This document shows, one piece after another, positions 9,502 to 17,729 of a stretch of DNA of 52,810 bases. The stretch spans positions 1-52,810 of the forward strand of contig PBRP01000019.1 of the NCBI GenBank assembly GCA_002726655.1. Reading direction: 5' to 3'. Origin of the DNA: Gammaproteobacteria bacterium. GTDB taxonomy: Bacteria > Pseudomonadota > Gammaproteobacteria > Pseudomonadales > Azotimanducaceae. Under the pieces are notes generated by a model. That model ran no database searches. It saw only the letters and a program-made list of their open reading frames with translations, and was not told the origin of the DNA. Each line of letters begins with the position of its first letter. Positions within the stretch are counted from its first letter, which is position 1. Both the position numbers and the translations under genes were made by a program.

Positions 9502-10542
9502 TCATATTTCACCTGTAGCATCACCTCTTGCGGGCACACAAACCGAATAGACCAATAACAGACTGGCGAGCAGTACCAAGCAGGCAACCCCCTGGTGAAT
9601 ACTGGCCAGCGCAATCGGGACAAAGTTTATTAGTGTAAGCACGCCAAGTACTACCTGCACGAGCGTTACCATCGTCAGCGAGCCACAAATAGCTATCAGC
9701 CGACGCGATACGCCCCTCGATACCTCTATCCCGAAGACCAGGAGAACAAGCAGCAGCAATAGTATTCCAAGCCAGCGATGCACGAACTGGATCATGACAC
9801 CATTTTGCAGAAAATTGAGCCACATGGGCGTCATTGTAGTTGCGGCTTCAGAGATAAGCCGTCCGTTCATCAGCGGAAAAGTATTGAACCCAAGACCCGC
9901 CCTGAGTCCAGCGGTAAAGGCCCCGAATAGTATCTGCAGCGAAGCAACACCCAGAATCGTGAGGGACAGGTATCTAAGGAAGTGTGGGACTTTGATCTTT
10001 TCCAAATTCCACAGGTCAAAAATTATCCAGGCAAGATAGCAAAGAATAACCAGCGCCAGCATCAGGTGTGCAGCCAGCCGATAGTGGCTGACCCTTGGCA
10101 TATCGACCAGTCCACTCATCACCATATACCATCCCATCAACCCCTGAAGCCCACCAAGTACCAGCGCAATAACCAGTTTTGGCAACAGGCTTTTTTCAAT
10201 CTTGCCAAGCAGCCAGAGGATCGCAAAGGGGACGAAAAAAACCAGACCAATGCTCCTGCCGAGCACACGATGACCGTATTCCCAATAGAAAATGCCTTTA
10301 AATTCATCGAGGCTCATACCCCGGTTCACTTTTTGGTACTCAGGGTATTGCTTGTAGGCGTCAAAGGTTTCCTGCCACTGCGCCTCGCCAAGGGGAGGGA
10401 TAACCCCCATGAGAGGTTTCCAGTCAACCATGGAAAGTCCGCTGTGAGTCAACCGAGTTACCCCGCCAACAACGATCATCGCAAATATCACAACACAGAC
10501 GAGCACCAACCAGCCGGCAACGATTTTGTTAGCAGAGTTCAT
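9502..10542 (-). CDS. ctaA: Heme A synthase (COX15/CtaA family)
   Basis: 346 residues with about eight membrane helices. Family landmarks are VGGVTRLTHSGLSM near the N-terminus, EYGHRVLGR (heme-ligand His), HYRLAAHLML, FVHRWLG and SIHQGVACL (further His ligands). The protein oxidises the heme O methyl group to the formyl of heme A for aa3-type cytochrome oxidases, so the organism should have one; no oxidase gene is in the window. It lies 76 nt upstream of nadE on the same strand. An inverted repeat at 10556-10575 sits just upstream of its start. Confidence 0.95.
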   Translation of the reverse strand: MNSANKIVAGWLVLVCVVIFAMIVVGGVTRLTHSGLSMVDWKPLMGVIPPLGEAQWQETFDAYKQYPEYQKVNRGMSLDEFKGIFYWEYGHRVLGRSIGLVFFVPFAILWLLGKIEKSLLPKLVIALVLGGLQGLMGWYMVMSGLVDMPRVSHYRLAAHLMLALVILCYLAWIIFDLWNLEKIKVPHFLRYLSLTILGVASLQILFGAFTAGLRAGLGFNTFPLMNGRLISEAATTMTPMWLNFLQNGVMIQFVHRWLGILLLLLVLLVFGIEVSRGVSRRLIAICGSLTMVTLVQVVLGVLTLINFVPIALASIHQGVACLVLLASLLLVYSVCVPARGDATGEI

Positions 10543-10555
10543 AAATCAACATCTC

Positions 10556-10575
10556 ATAGAATGGCGCTATTCTAT
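10556..10575. promoter_or_regulatory. Inverted repeat upstream of ctaA
   Basis: ATAGAAT-GGCGCT-ATTCTAT forms a perfect 7-bp inverted repeat in the 156-nt divergent gap between ctaA and the small membrane protein gene, starting 14 nt before the ctaA start. It may be an operator or a leader hairpin; no matching regulator was identified. Confidence 0.35.
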
Positions 10576-10698
10576 CGATCTGCCACGACTCCTGCTACAC
10601 CGCTGGTTTGTATTCAAACCAGCTGCTTCGCTGTACCATACTCGGATCCATATCACCAAAATTGAAGATCCTCCCAGAACAGGGTAAATTTTGAAACT

Positions 10699-11217
10699 AT
10701 GTTGAAAATCTCCTTATTCTTCTGGCAACTGTGTCTGCTGCAAGAGAGTCCGGATCGAATCCCGGCCAAGCCATTTGTACTCGTGACCATCCTGCTGGTC
10801 TATTTCGTCATTGCATTGACGACGATTTCTATCGGACGCCCGGCACTGGGTCTGACTGGTGTGATTGGTACTGTGTTCGTCGGCCTTATCTTCCCTGCCA
10901 TGACGACCTGGGCACTGTTAGCCTTCAAACAGGTCACAGACCGGTTCGCAGCAACCTTCTCTGCTCTTCTCGGCACCAACTCAATCATCCTTTTAATTTT
11001 GCTGCCCGTCAGTCTCATACTACTGAACACGGAGAACGAGAGCCTTAACCTGCTTGCCGACTCCGTTTCCTGGGTCTGCCTTGGCTGGTGGCTGGCAATC
11101 GCAGGCTATATCTACCACAAGGCTACCAACATAAGTTTGATCCAAGGGTCTGCCATCGCCTTCATAACAGAACTACTGGGCGTGATCATTTCAGTCAGCC
11201 TGTTCCCAGCCAGCTGA
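10699..11217 (+). CDS. Small integral membrane protein, unknown function
   Basis: 172 residues with four to five hydrophobic segments (for example FVLVTILLVYFVIALTTI, TGVIGTVFVGLIFPAM, SIILLILLPVSLILL, AFITELLGVIISVSLF). The layout resembles small Yip1-like membrane proteins, but no diagnostic motif was found. It ends 5 nt before the mpl start, so the two are probably co-transcribed. It is divergent from ctaA. Confidence 0.72.
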   Translation: MLKISLFFWQLCLLQESPDRIPAKPFVLVTILLVYFVIALTTISIGRPALGLTGVIGTVFVGLIFPAMTTWALLAFKQVTDRFAATFSALLGTNSIILLILLPVSLILLNTENESLNLLADSVSWVCLGWWLAIAGYIYHKATNISLIQGSAIAFITELLGVIISVSLFPAS

Positions 11218-11222
11218 TCAGA

Positions 11223-12608
11223 ATGCATCTCCATATCCTTGGTATTTGCGGAACCCTGATGGGCAGCATTGCGCTACTTGCCAAGGAACTTGGCTACCAG
11301 GTTTCCGGCTGTGATGAAAACGTGTACCCACCCATGAGTACCCAACTTGAAAATGCCGGGATAGCTCTTTCCTCACCCTATTCAGCAGAAAATATTGCTA
11401 AGGATGCAGATCTGATCCTGATCGGAAACGCTGGTTTGCCCAGAGGAAATCCAGCAGTCGAAGCCGTATTGGACCAGGGTCTACCCTACACCTCAGGGGC
11501 CGAGTGGCTGGGTCGATACGCTTTGCAGGACCGCTGGGTAATAGCTGTAGCAGGGACGCATGGGAAAACAACAACCAGCAGCATGATCGCCTGGATTCTG
11601 GATTATGCTGGCTTAAATCCTGGCTTTCTGATCGGCGGCGTACCATCCAACTTCGGCGAATCAGCCCGCATGGGATCTGCCCCCTTCTTCGTTATCGAAG
11701 CTGACGAATACGACACTTCCTATTTTGACCGTCGCTCAAAATTCCTCCACTATCGACCAAAGACGGCTGTCCTTAATAACCTCGAATATGATCACGCCGA
11801 TATCTTTCCGGATCTTGCCTCAATCCAGAATCAGTTCCACCTGTTGTTGCGCACAATTCCAGCTACAGGCCTCATCATCCATCCAACTTATGACGAAAAC
11901 CTGCAAATGGTTTTTGACCAGGGTTGCTGGACGCCGCGCCTGAGTTTTGCGAACACTTTTGCCGATGACAGCAAACAGCAGGCAGCCTTCTGCGCGCAAC
12001 TCCTCACCGAGGATGCCAGCCATTTCAAAATCACGGTCAATGGCAGGGACAGCGGCGTAGTTCAATGGGGTCTGACCGGTCGCCATAACATGAACAATGC
12101 GCTGGCCGCGATTGCGGCGGCACGACATATAGGTGTGAAGCCGCAGCTGGCAACCGATGCACTTTGCGAATTCATTGGCGTTAAAAAGCGGATGGAGGTT
12201 ATTCATGATACAAGCGAGGTTCGGGTCTACGATGACTTTGCGCATCATCCCAGCGCCATAGCATCCACACTGGATGGTCTGCGGAAGCAGGTAGGTGATG
12301 AACAAATCCTCGCCATTATAGAACCTGCTTCCCATACCATGAAGAAAGGTACACATGAGACAGTTCTTGCTCAATCTGTAGAGCTTGCCGATCAGACAAT
12401 CTGGTTTGAACCGCCAAACCTCAGCTGGGACTTTGCAACTGCTGTGTCCTCCCCAACAACGAGAGTAACCCGGGATATAGACGACATCATCACCTGGGCG
12501 ACTCAATTCGCTTCTCAGTCGCAGCCAGCCCATATCGTTATCATGAGCAATGGCAGCTTCGGTGGCGTCCACACAAGCATCAAAAAAAGGCTCCAGGGGA
12601 CGCAGTAG
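11223..12608 (+). CDS. mpl: UDP-N-acetylmuramate:L-Ala-D-Glu-meso-DAP ligase (murein recycling)
   Basis: 461 residues from the ATG at 11223; the frame continues upstream, but MHLHILGICGTLMGSIALLA is the family's standard N-terminus. The Mur-ligase ATP loop GTHGKTTTSSM (about residues 111-121), the metal/substrate segment VIEADEYDTSYFD and the C-terminal DDFAHHPSAI are all present. The enzyme re-attaches recycled murein tripeptide to UDP-MurNAc in the cytoplasm. It starts 5 nt after the membrane protein gene and is followed immediately by the DUF2161 gene. Confidence 0.95.
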   Translation: MHLHILGICGTLMGSIALLAKELGYQVSGCDENVYPPMSTQLENAGIALSSPYSAENIAKDADLILIGNAGLPRGNPAVEAVLDQGLPYTSGAEWLGRYALQDRWVIAVAGTHGKTTTSSMIAWILDYAGLNPGFLIGGVPSNFGESARMGSAPFFVIEADEYDTSYFDRRSKFLHYRPKTAVLNNLEYDHADIFPDLASIQNQFHLLLRTIPATGLIIHPTYDENLQMVFDQGCWTPRLSFANTFADDSKQQAAFCAQLLTEDASHFKITVNGRDSGVVQWGLTGRHNMNNALAAIAAARHIGVKPQLATDALCEFIGVKKRMEVIHDTSEVRVYDDFAHHPSAIASTLDGLRKQVGDEQILAIIEPASHTMKKGTHETVLAQSVELADQTIWFEPPNLSWDFATAVSSPTTRVTRDIDDIITWATQFASQSQPAHIVIMSNGSFGGVHTSIKKRLQGTQ

Positions 12609-12609
12609 C

Positions 12610-13320
12610 ATGCAGGAAACGGAGTTATTCGAGCCAATCAAGGCATACTTCGAAAGCCATGGTTATTCAATCAATGCGGAAGTCAAAGATTGTGATATCA
12701 CGGCTATCCGTGATGACGAACTCATCGTGGTTGAACTCAAAACAAGTGCGAATATGAGTCTGCTAATCCAGGCGACGGAAAGACAGAAAATTACCGATAA
12801 TGTCTATGTCGCCATTCCAGTCGCAAAAGGAAAACGAAAACACTGGAGAGGAATCCAGCGGGTGATACGCCACCTCGAGCTTGGCCTGCTGGTAGTGTCA
12901 TTCGGTCCCCTGGGGGCCAGTGTCACCAAGTTCTTTGACCCATTGCCGGCTCAAAGACGAAAATCAAAGGGAAGAAGGAGCGCGGTAATCCGGGAAATCG
13001 CCGAGAGAAGCTCTGAGTACAATACCGGCGGCAGTACACAAACAAAACTGGTAACAGCATATCGTGAAAATGCGATCCTCATCGCAACCTGCCTCGAGCA
13101 GTTGGGCACCTGTTCGCCAAAGAAACTCCGTGATCTTGGCACCGGAGACAGAACGCCCACTATCCTTGCCAGAAACCACTACGGGTGGTTCCAGCGAGTA
13201 GAAAGAGGCATCTACTCAATTACCGACCAGGGGATACAGGATATCCAGTCCTATCCTGAACTGCACAGCAGGAGTCAGAAATTTCTTGATGACCAGCTCG
13301 AGAATCTGGATACCCACTAG
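12610..13320 (+). CDS. DUF2161 / PD-(D/E)XK-like putative phosphodiesterase
   Basis: 236 residues from the ATG at 12610, one base after the mpl stop, with an SD-like AGGGGA about 10 nt upstream. The N-terminal half contains CDITAIRDDELIVVELKTS (residues 27-45), a PD-(D/E)XK nuclease signature with Asp, Glu and Lys in the right order. The C-terminal part (about 150-220) looks like a winged helix ending WFQRVERGIYSITDQG. DUF2161 proteins are annotated as putative nucleases of unknown role. The tight junction with mpl suggests co-expression only; no functional link to cell-wall recycling is visible. Confidence 0.78.
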   Translation: MQETELFEPIKAYFESHGYSINAEVKDCDITAIRDDELIVVELKTSANMSLLIQATERQKITDNVYVAIPVAKGKRKHWRGIQRVIRHLELGLLVVSFGPLGASVTKFFDPLPAQRRKSKGRRSAVIREIAERSSEYNTGGSTQTKLVTAYRENAILIATCLEQLGTCSPKKLRDLGTGDRTPTILARNHYGWFQRVERGIYSITDQGIQDIQSYPELHSRSQKFLDDQLENLDTH

Positions 13321-13328
13321 TTGACCTT

Positions 13329-13377
13329 GATCTGACTTTAATTCGACAAGTTTCAGTTGGTAGGATTAATAGTCCGG
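13329..13377. repeat. Copy of an intergenic repeat also present at 51811
   Basis: GATCTGAC followed by TTTAATTCGACAAGTTTCAG and a tail ending GGATTAATAGTCCGG. The first 28 nt match 51811-51838 with five differences; the tail (ATAGTCYGG) matches again after a diverged middle. It lies 8 nt after the DUF2161 gene. The remaining 151 nt up to the next gene show no other clear signal. Confidence 0.55.
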
Positions 13378-13528
13378 AGAGCAGCTAAGGCCTATTGCAA
13401 AAATCACTGAAGGTTGCGGAGATTGTTCTGGTTAGAAGCCACGCCCAACAATGCACAGTAGCCTTTACCTGCCACATCCTAACAGCGTACATTGGTGTTA
13501 GATCAAGGAACATAAGATTAGGGCAAAT

Positions 13529-14437
13529 ATGAAGAAGGTAGCATTTATCGGGCTGGGCACCATGGGGTACCCAATGGCAGGCCATCTGTCACGGGCAAAG
13601 CATGATGTCATAGTCTATAACCGAACCTTCGAAAAGGCAGTCGCCTGGCAGGGGGAATACGAGGGTTCCGTCGCCACGACACCAGCTGAAGCTGCCGAAG
13701 CAGCTGATATTGTGTGCATGTGCGTGGGCAATGATGATGACGTAAGGTCCGTTGTGTACGGAGAGACAGGCATCCTCGCTGGGTTGAAACAGGGCTCGCT
13801 ACTTGTGGATCACACCACCGCTTCGCCCACCCTGGCCAAAGAACTGGCCATTGCTGCCCATGAATGCCACTGTGGTTTTCTCGACGCACCTGTTTCCGGG
13901 GGTGAGGCTGGCGCGATAAATGCCAATCTGACGATCATGGTTGGTGGTAATGAAACTGCCTTTGCCCAATCGGAGCTGGTTCTTTCCATCTATGCCAAAT
14001 CTCTTCGCCTGATGGGTCCCTCAGGCAGCGGTCAGCTAACCAAGGCAGTCAATCAGATCTGTATCGCGGGAATATTGCAGGGGCTGTCAGAAGGGCTGCA
14101 CTTCGCCGAGCAAGCCGGTCTTGATATCGAAGCAGTCGTTGACGTCATCTCAAAGGGAGCTGCGCAGTCCTGGCAGATGGATAATCGTTCCGGGACAATG
14201 GCCGCAGGGAAATTCGACTATGGGTTTGCGGTGAATTGGATGCGTAAAGATCTCGCTATCGTTTTAGATACGGCAGACAAAATCCAGGCTTCTGTACCCC
14301 TGACGGCACTGGTTGATCAGTTCTATGCGGACCTGCAACGGCTCGGCGGAGGGCGCTGGGATACCTCGAGTTTGATCGAGCGGTTGCGGTTGCCCGACAT
14401 CAAGCCGGGGAATCCAGAAAAAGGGCAATCTAACTGA
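13529..14437 (+). CDS. Beta-hydroxyacid dehydrogenase (3-hydroxyisobutyrate dehydrogenase / tartronate semialdehyde reductase type)
   Basis: 302 residues. The Rossmann motif VAFIGLGTMGYPMAGHL is at residues 4-20, with YNRT after beta-2 as in NADP-type members. The substrate loop DAPVSGGEAGA (about 120-130) and catalytic Lys in GQLTKAVNQI (about 171) are conserved. Such enzymes oxidise 3-hydroxyisobutyrate or reduce glyoxylate, succinic or tartronic semialdehydes; the exact substrate is undecided. An SD (AGGG) precedes the ATG at about 6 nt. It stands 70 nt upstream of argS. Confidence 0.9.
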   Translation: MKKVAFIGLGTMGYPMAGHLSRAKHDVIVYNRTFEKAVAWQGEYEGSVATTPAEAAEAADIVCMCVGNDDDVRSVVYGETGILAGLKQGSLLVDHTTASPTLAKELAIAAHECHCGFLDAPVSGGEAGAINANLTIMVGGNETAFAQSELVLSIYAKSLRLMGPSGSGQLTKAVNQICIAGILQGLSEGLHFAEQAGLDIEAVVDVISKGAAQSWQMDNRSGTMAAGKFDYGFAVNWMRKDLAIVLDTADKIQASVPLTALVDQFYADLQRLGGGRWDTSSLIERLRLPDIKPGNPEKGQSN

Positions 14438-14507
14438 TTGGTACTATTGGCGGGTGCTGTTACAAATTTGATAACATACGCCGTTTTTTGCATCCCATCA
14501 CAACTCA

Positions 14508-16232
14508 ATGAATTTAAAGCAACTACTTGACGATAAAGTCACTGCCGCAATGACCACAGTCGGCATAGCCGACGCTAAAGCCATTGTAAAACAGGCACAG
14601 AGAAGCGAGTTTGGCCACTACCAGGCAAACGGCATTATGGGAGCGGCCAAGCGGCAGAAAACGAACCCACGGGAACTGGCAGCGAAGGTCCTGGAACAGC
14701 TTGGCGACGACAAGGATCTGCAGCTTGAAATTGCTGGCCCAGGTTTTATCAACATCACGCTGAAACCAGACTTTCTTGCCGAGGCTCTAAAAGGTCTTCA
14801 AAACAGCCATCGCCTGGGGGTTGATACGGCACAAAGCAGGGTTTTTGTCGTTGACTATTCAGCGCCAAATCTTGCCAAAGAAATGCATATTGGCCACCTT
14901 AGATCTACAACGATTGGTGACACCGCCGTCAGGGTTCTTGAATTCCTTGGGCAGAAAGTCATTCGAGCCAACCACGTTGGTGACTGGGGCGCCCAGTTTG
15001 GCAGCCTGCTGGCCTATATGGATCAACTCGCCTCCCAGGGAGAGGAGCTGAGTTCCGAATTGAAGGATCTTGAAAAGTTCTACCAATCCGCCAGCGCCCT
15101 TTTCCGCTCAGATGAGGCGTTCGCCAGCAAAGCCAGAAGCTTTGTGGTCCGATTGCAGGGTGGGGATGAGAAGTGTCTGGCCCTATGGAAGAAGTTTATC
15201 GCGGAATCAACCCGGCATTGCCAGGCCGTCTATGACCAGCTTAATATCACGCTAACTGCCAGTGATATTAGGGCCGAAAGTGCCTACAACGATGTACTGC
15301 CACTTGTTGTTGATGAACTCGAAGAGAGACAACTGCTGGTTGAATCAGATGGTGCAAAGTGTGTATTTCTTGACGGCTTTATAGGTAAGGATGACAAACC
15401 CTTACCAGCGATCATACAAAAATCTGATGGTGGTTACCCTTACATGGCAACTGACCTGGCCGCGGTCCGTTATCGAGCAAGCACTATAAATGCCCATGAA
15501 GTTTTGTATTTCGTCGGTGCACAACAGCAACTTCACCTGCGCCAGGTCTTCGCTGTCGCGACTGCAGCGGGGTATATAGGTGACCATCAACGCTTCCGAC
15601 ACCTACCCTTTGGTTGGGTACTAAAAGCAGACAACACGCCTTTTAAAACCCGTGACGGTGCTGACGTCAAACTCGTTGATGTTCTAAATGAGGCGGTTGA
15701 CCGCGCTCATCGGCTGGTCGATGAGAAAAACCCCGGTTTAAGCCCAGAGGAGAAGAAAACTGTTGCGAGGGTCGTTGGGATAGGGGCTATCAAGTACGCT
15801 GAACTGTCGAAGAATCGTACAACGGACTACATCTTCGACTGGGACACCATGCTGTCCTTCGAGGGTAATACCGCTCCCTACCTGCAATATGCCTACACCC
15901 GGATTCAAAGCATCTTTCGTCGGGAAAATATTTCACCCACTGAAATCCACGGAGAATTTCACTTAACGGATCCAGCTGAGTTTCGCCTGGCGGTAAAACT
16001 GCTGCAATTTGGCGAGGCCATCAATGGTATTATTGAGGATTACCAGGCTAATATCCTTTGCAATTACCTGTTTGACCTCGCCGGAATATTCATGAGTTTT
16101 TATGAAGCCTGCCCGGTTCTGAAAGCCACTGACCCACACCGAACCAGCCGATTGTTACTCTGCCATCTAACGGCGAGAACATTGCACAAAGGCCTGGACC
16201 TGCTCGGTATAGAAACTGTCGAGCAGATGTAG
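14508..16232 (+). CDS. argS: Arginyl-tRNA synthetase
   Basis: 574 residues, standard length. The class I HIGH motif is in KEMHIGHLRSTTIGD (His127-His130). A KMSKS-like loop reads NTPFKTRDGADV, relaxed as in other arginyl enzymes. The N-terminal tRNA D-loop-binding domain (about 1-90) and C-terminal DALR anticodon-binding domain ending GLDLLGIETVEQM are both present. The stop is followed directly by the folA start (TAG-ATG), forming a compact housekeeping run argS-folA-NMO. Confidence 0.96.
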   Translation: MNLKQLLDDKVTAAMTTVGIADAKAIVKQAQRSEFGHYQANGIMGAAKRQKTNPRELAAKVLEQLGDDKDLQLEIAGPGFINITLKPDFLAEALKGLQNSHRLGVDTAQSRVFVVDYSAPNLAKEMHIGHLRSTTIGDTAVRVLEFLGQKVIRANHVGDWGAQFGSLLAYMDQLASQGEELSSELKDLEKFYQSASALFRSDEAFASKARSFVVRLQGGDEKCLALWKKFIAESTRHCQAVYDQLNITLTASDIRAESAYNDVLPLVVDELEERQLLVESDGAKCVFLDGFIGKDDKPLPAIIQKSDGGYPYMATDLAAVRYRASTINAHEVLYFVGAQQQLHLRQVFAVATAAGYIGDHQRFRHLPFGWVLKADNTPFKTRDGADVKLVDVLNEAVDRAHRLVDEKNPGLSPEEKKTVARVVGIGAIKYAELSKNRTTDYIFDWDTMLSFEGNTAPYLQYAYTRIQSIFRRENISPTEIHGEFHLTDPAEFRLAVKLLQFGEAINGIIEDYQANILCNYLFDLAGIFMSFYEACPVLKATDPHRTSRLLLCHLTARTLHKGLDLLGIETVEQM

Positions 16233-16724
16233 ATGCCCCTTGAACTGGTGGTAGCCCGGTCGCTGAACAATGTAATCGGCAATAATGGCGATATTCCCTG
16301 GAAAGCAAGAGGCGAGCAAAAACTGTTCAAGGAAATTACCATGAACAGCGCACTGATCATGGGACGGAAAACCTTTGAATCTATAGGCAGACCGTTACCC
16401 GGAAGAGTGACTATAATCGTAACGAGAAACGCTCAATATCATCAGCCTGAATGCACAACCGCATCAGGCCTTAAGGAAGCAATCAATATCGCCAATCAGT
16501 ATGACAAGCCAGTTTTCGTCATAGGTGGTGGCGAGATATACAGTCAGGCTTTGCCGATTGCTACCGGCGTCCATGTCACTACAATACAATGTGAAGTTGA
16601 TGGCAATATCCATTTCCCGATATTCCCGACTGACGATTTTACGCTGGTGAAAGAAAGTTTTTTTCAGTCAAATATTGACTACCTTTATCAACATTACGAA
16701 CGAAGACAACAGGTGGAACCATGA
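16233..16724 (+). CDS. folA: Dihydrofolate reductase
   Basis: 163 residues, normal for bacterial DHFR. Landmarks are GNNGDIPWK (Met20-loop region), LIMGRKTFESIGRPLPGR (NADPH/substrate binding) and VFVIGGGEIYSQAL. The catalytic acid position after the loop reads RGEQKLFKEIT, with Glu where most bacterial enzymes have Asp. It reduces dihydrofolate to tetrahydrofolate with NADPH. The start codon abuts the argS stop with no spacer, so translation is probably coupled. The stop overlaps the next ATG (ATGA). Confidence 0.95.
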   Translation: MPLELVVARSLNNVIGNNGDIPWKARGEQKLFKEITMNSALIMGRKTFESIGRPLPGRVTIIVTRNAQYHQPECTTASGLKEAINIANQYDKPVFVIGGGEIYSQALPIATGVHVTTIQCEVDGNIHFPIFPTDDFTLVKESFFQSNIDYLYQHYERRQQVEP

Positions 16725-17656
16725 CATTCAACAATCGCGTAACCGAAATGCTGGGCGTAGATATTCCCATAATCCAGGCTCCGATGGGTTGGATAGCCAG
16801 ATCGCAGCTGGCTTCTGCAGTCTCAAATGCCGGTGGAATGGGTATTATTGAAACTTCCTCCGGTGAACTTGATGATATCAAGGATGAAATCAGAAAGATG
16901 CGCGATCTCACCGACAGGCCTTTTGGTGTAAATATAGCCCAGGCATTCGTTCGTGATCCCAACATTGCACAATTTGTTATCGATCAAGGCGTCAAATTTG
17001 TTACCACTTCCGCCGGAAGTCCTACACGCTATACCCCTGAACTAAAGGCTGCAGGAATAACAGTCTTCCACGTCATCCCGACAATGCGTGCTGCCCAAAA
17101 GGCCGTGGATGCCGGGGTGGATGGCTTGATTGTTGAGGGTGGAGAAGGAGGTGGGTTCAAGAATCCAAATGATGTCGCGTCAATGGTGTTACTACCGCTC
17201 GTTCGTTCAAAAGTTGATGTACCGATCATTGCCGCTGGAGGTTTTACCGATGGGAAATCCATGGCTGCAGCATTTGCTCTCGGTGCAGAAGGTGTACAGA
17301 TGGGTACTCGCATGGTCGCAGCGCTGGAATCACCAGTTCATGAAAACTGGAAAAACACAATCGTCGCATCACTGGAAACCGACACAGTTTTTTTAAACAG
17401 ATTCCATTCTCCGGCACTACGCGCCTTGCGCACCGAACGGACCTCACGCCTCGAGAAAATGGTCGAGGAGAACATCATGCCTGAATTCGGTATCGCGACG
17501 GATCTGTATTTCGGTGGGGATATGGAGTCAGCAATCGCGCTATCCGGGCAAGTAGCTGGTCGCATCGACAAGGTAATGCCTGTCGCGGAAATTTTGCAGG
17601 AAACAGAAAGGGAATTTTTCGAAACACTGAAGGAATTGTCAGCACGGTACCTTTAG
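16721..17656 (+). CDS. Nitronate monooxygenase / FabK-like FMN flavoprotein
   Basis: 311 residues, TIM-barrel flavoprotein. The N-terminal IIQAPMGWIA and the FMN phosphate-binding IIAAGGFTDGKSM and ALGAEGVQMGTRMVA are typical of the nitronate monooxygenase / enoyl-ACP reductase II family. The active-site loop reads VEGGEGGGFKNP, so position 146 is Phe where the catalytic His of E-x-G-G-H stands in true NMO and FabK enzymes. The reaction may therefore differ. The start overlaps the folA stop by 4 nt with an SD (AGGTGG). Two minus-strand genes converge on it after 73 nt. Confidence 0.87.
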   Translation: MTFNNRVTEMLGVDIPIIQAPMGWIARSQLASAVSNAGGMGIIETSSGELDDIKDEIRKMRDLTDRPFGVNIAQAFVRDPNIAQFVIDQGVKFVTTSAGSPTRYTPELKAAGITVFHVIPTMRAAQKAVDAGVDGLIVEGGEGGGFKNPNDVASMVLLPLVRSKVDVPIIAAGGFTDGKSMAAAFALGAEGVQMGTRMVAALESPVHENWKNTIVASLETDTVFLNRFHSPALRALRTERTSRLEKMVEENIMPEFGIATDLYFGGDMESAIALSGQVAGRIDKVMPVAEILQETEREFFETLKELSARYL

Positions 17657-17729
17657 GCAATCCTGATGCCGCAGATCCTGAGTACTGCCGGTTTCCTCTA
17701 CGACTTTTAATAGTAGGGTGATTGACCTG

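Noticed and set aside
9982-10665. 227-codon plus-strand frame opposite ctaA
   Set aside because: It overlaps the clear heme A synthase and lacks any domain-like pattern.
11820-12641. 273-codon minus-strand frame opposite mpl
   Set aside because: It lies wholly within the well-supported mpl gene and shows no family motif or SD; a shadow frame.
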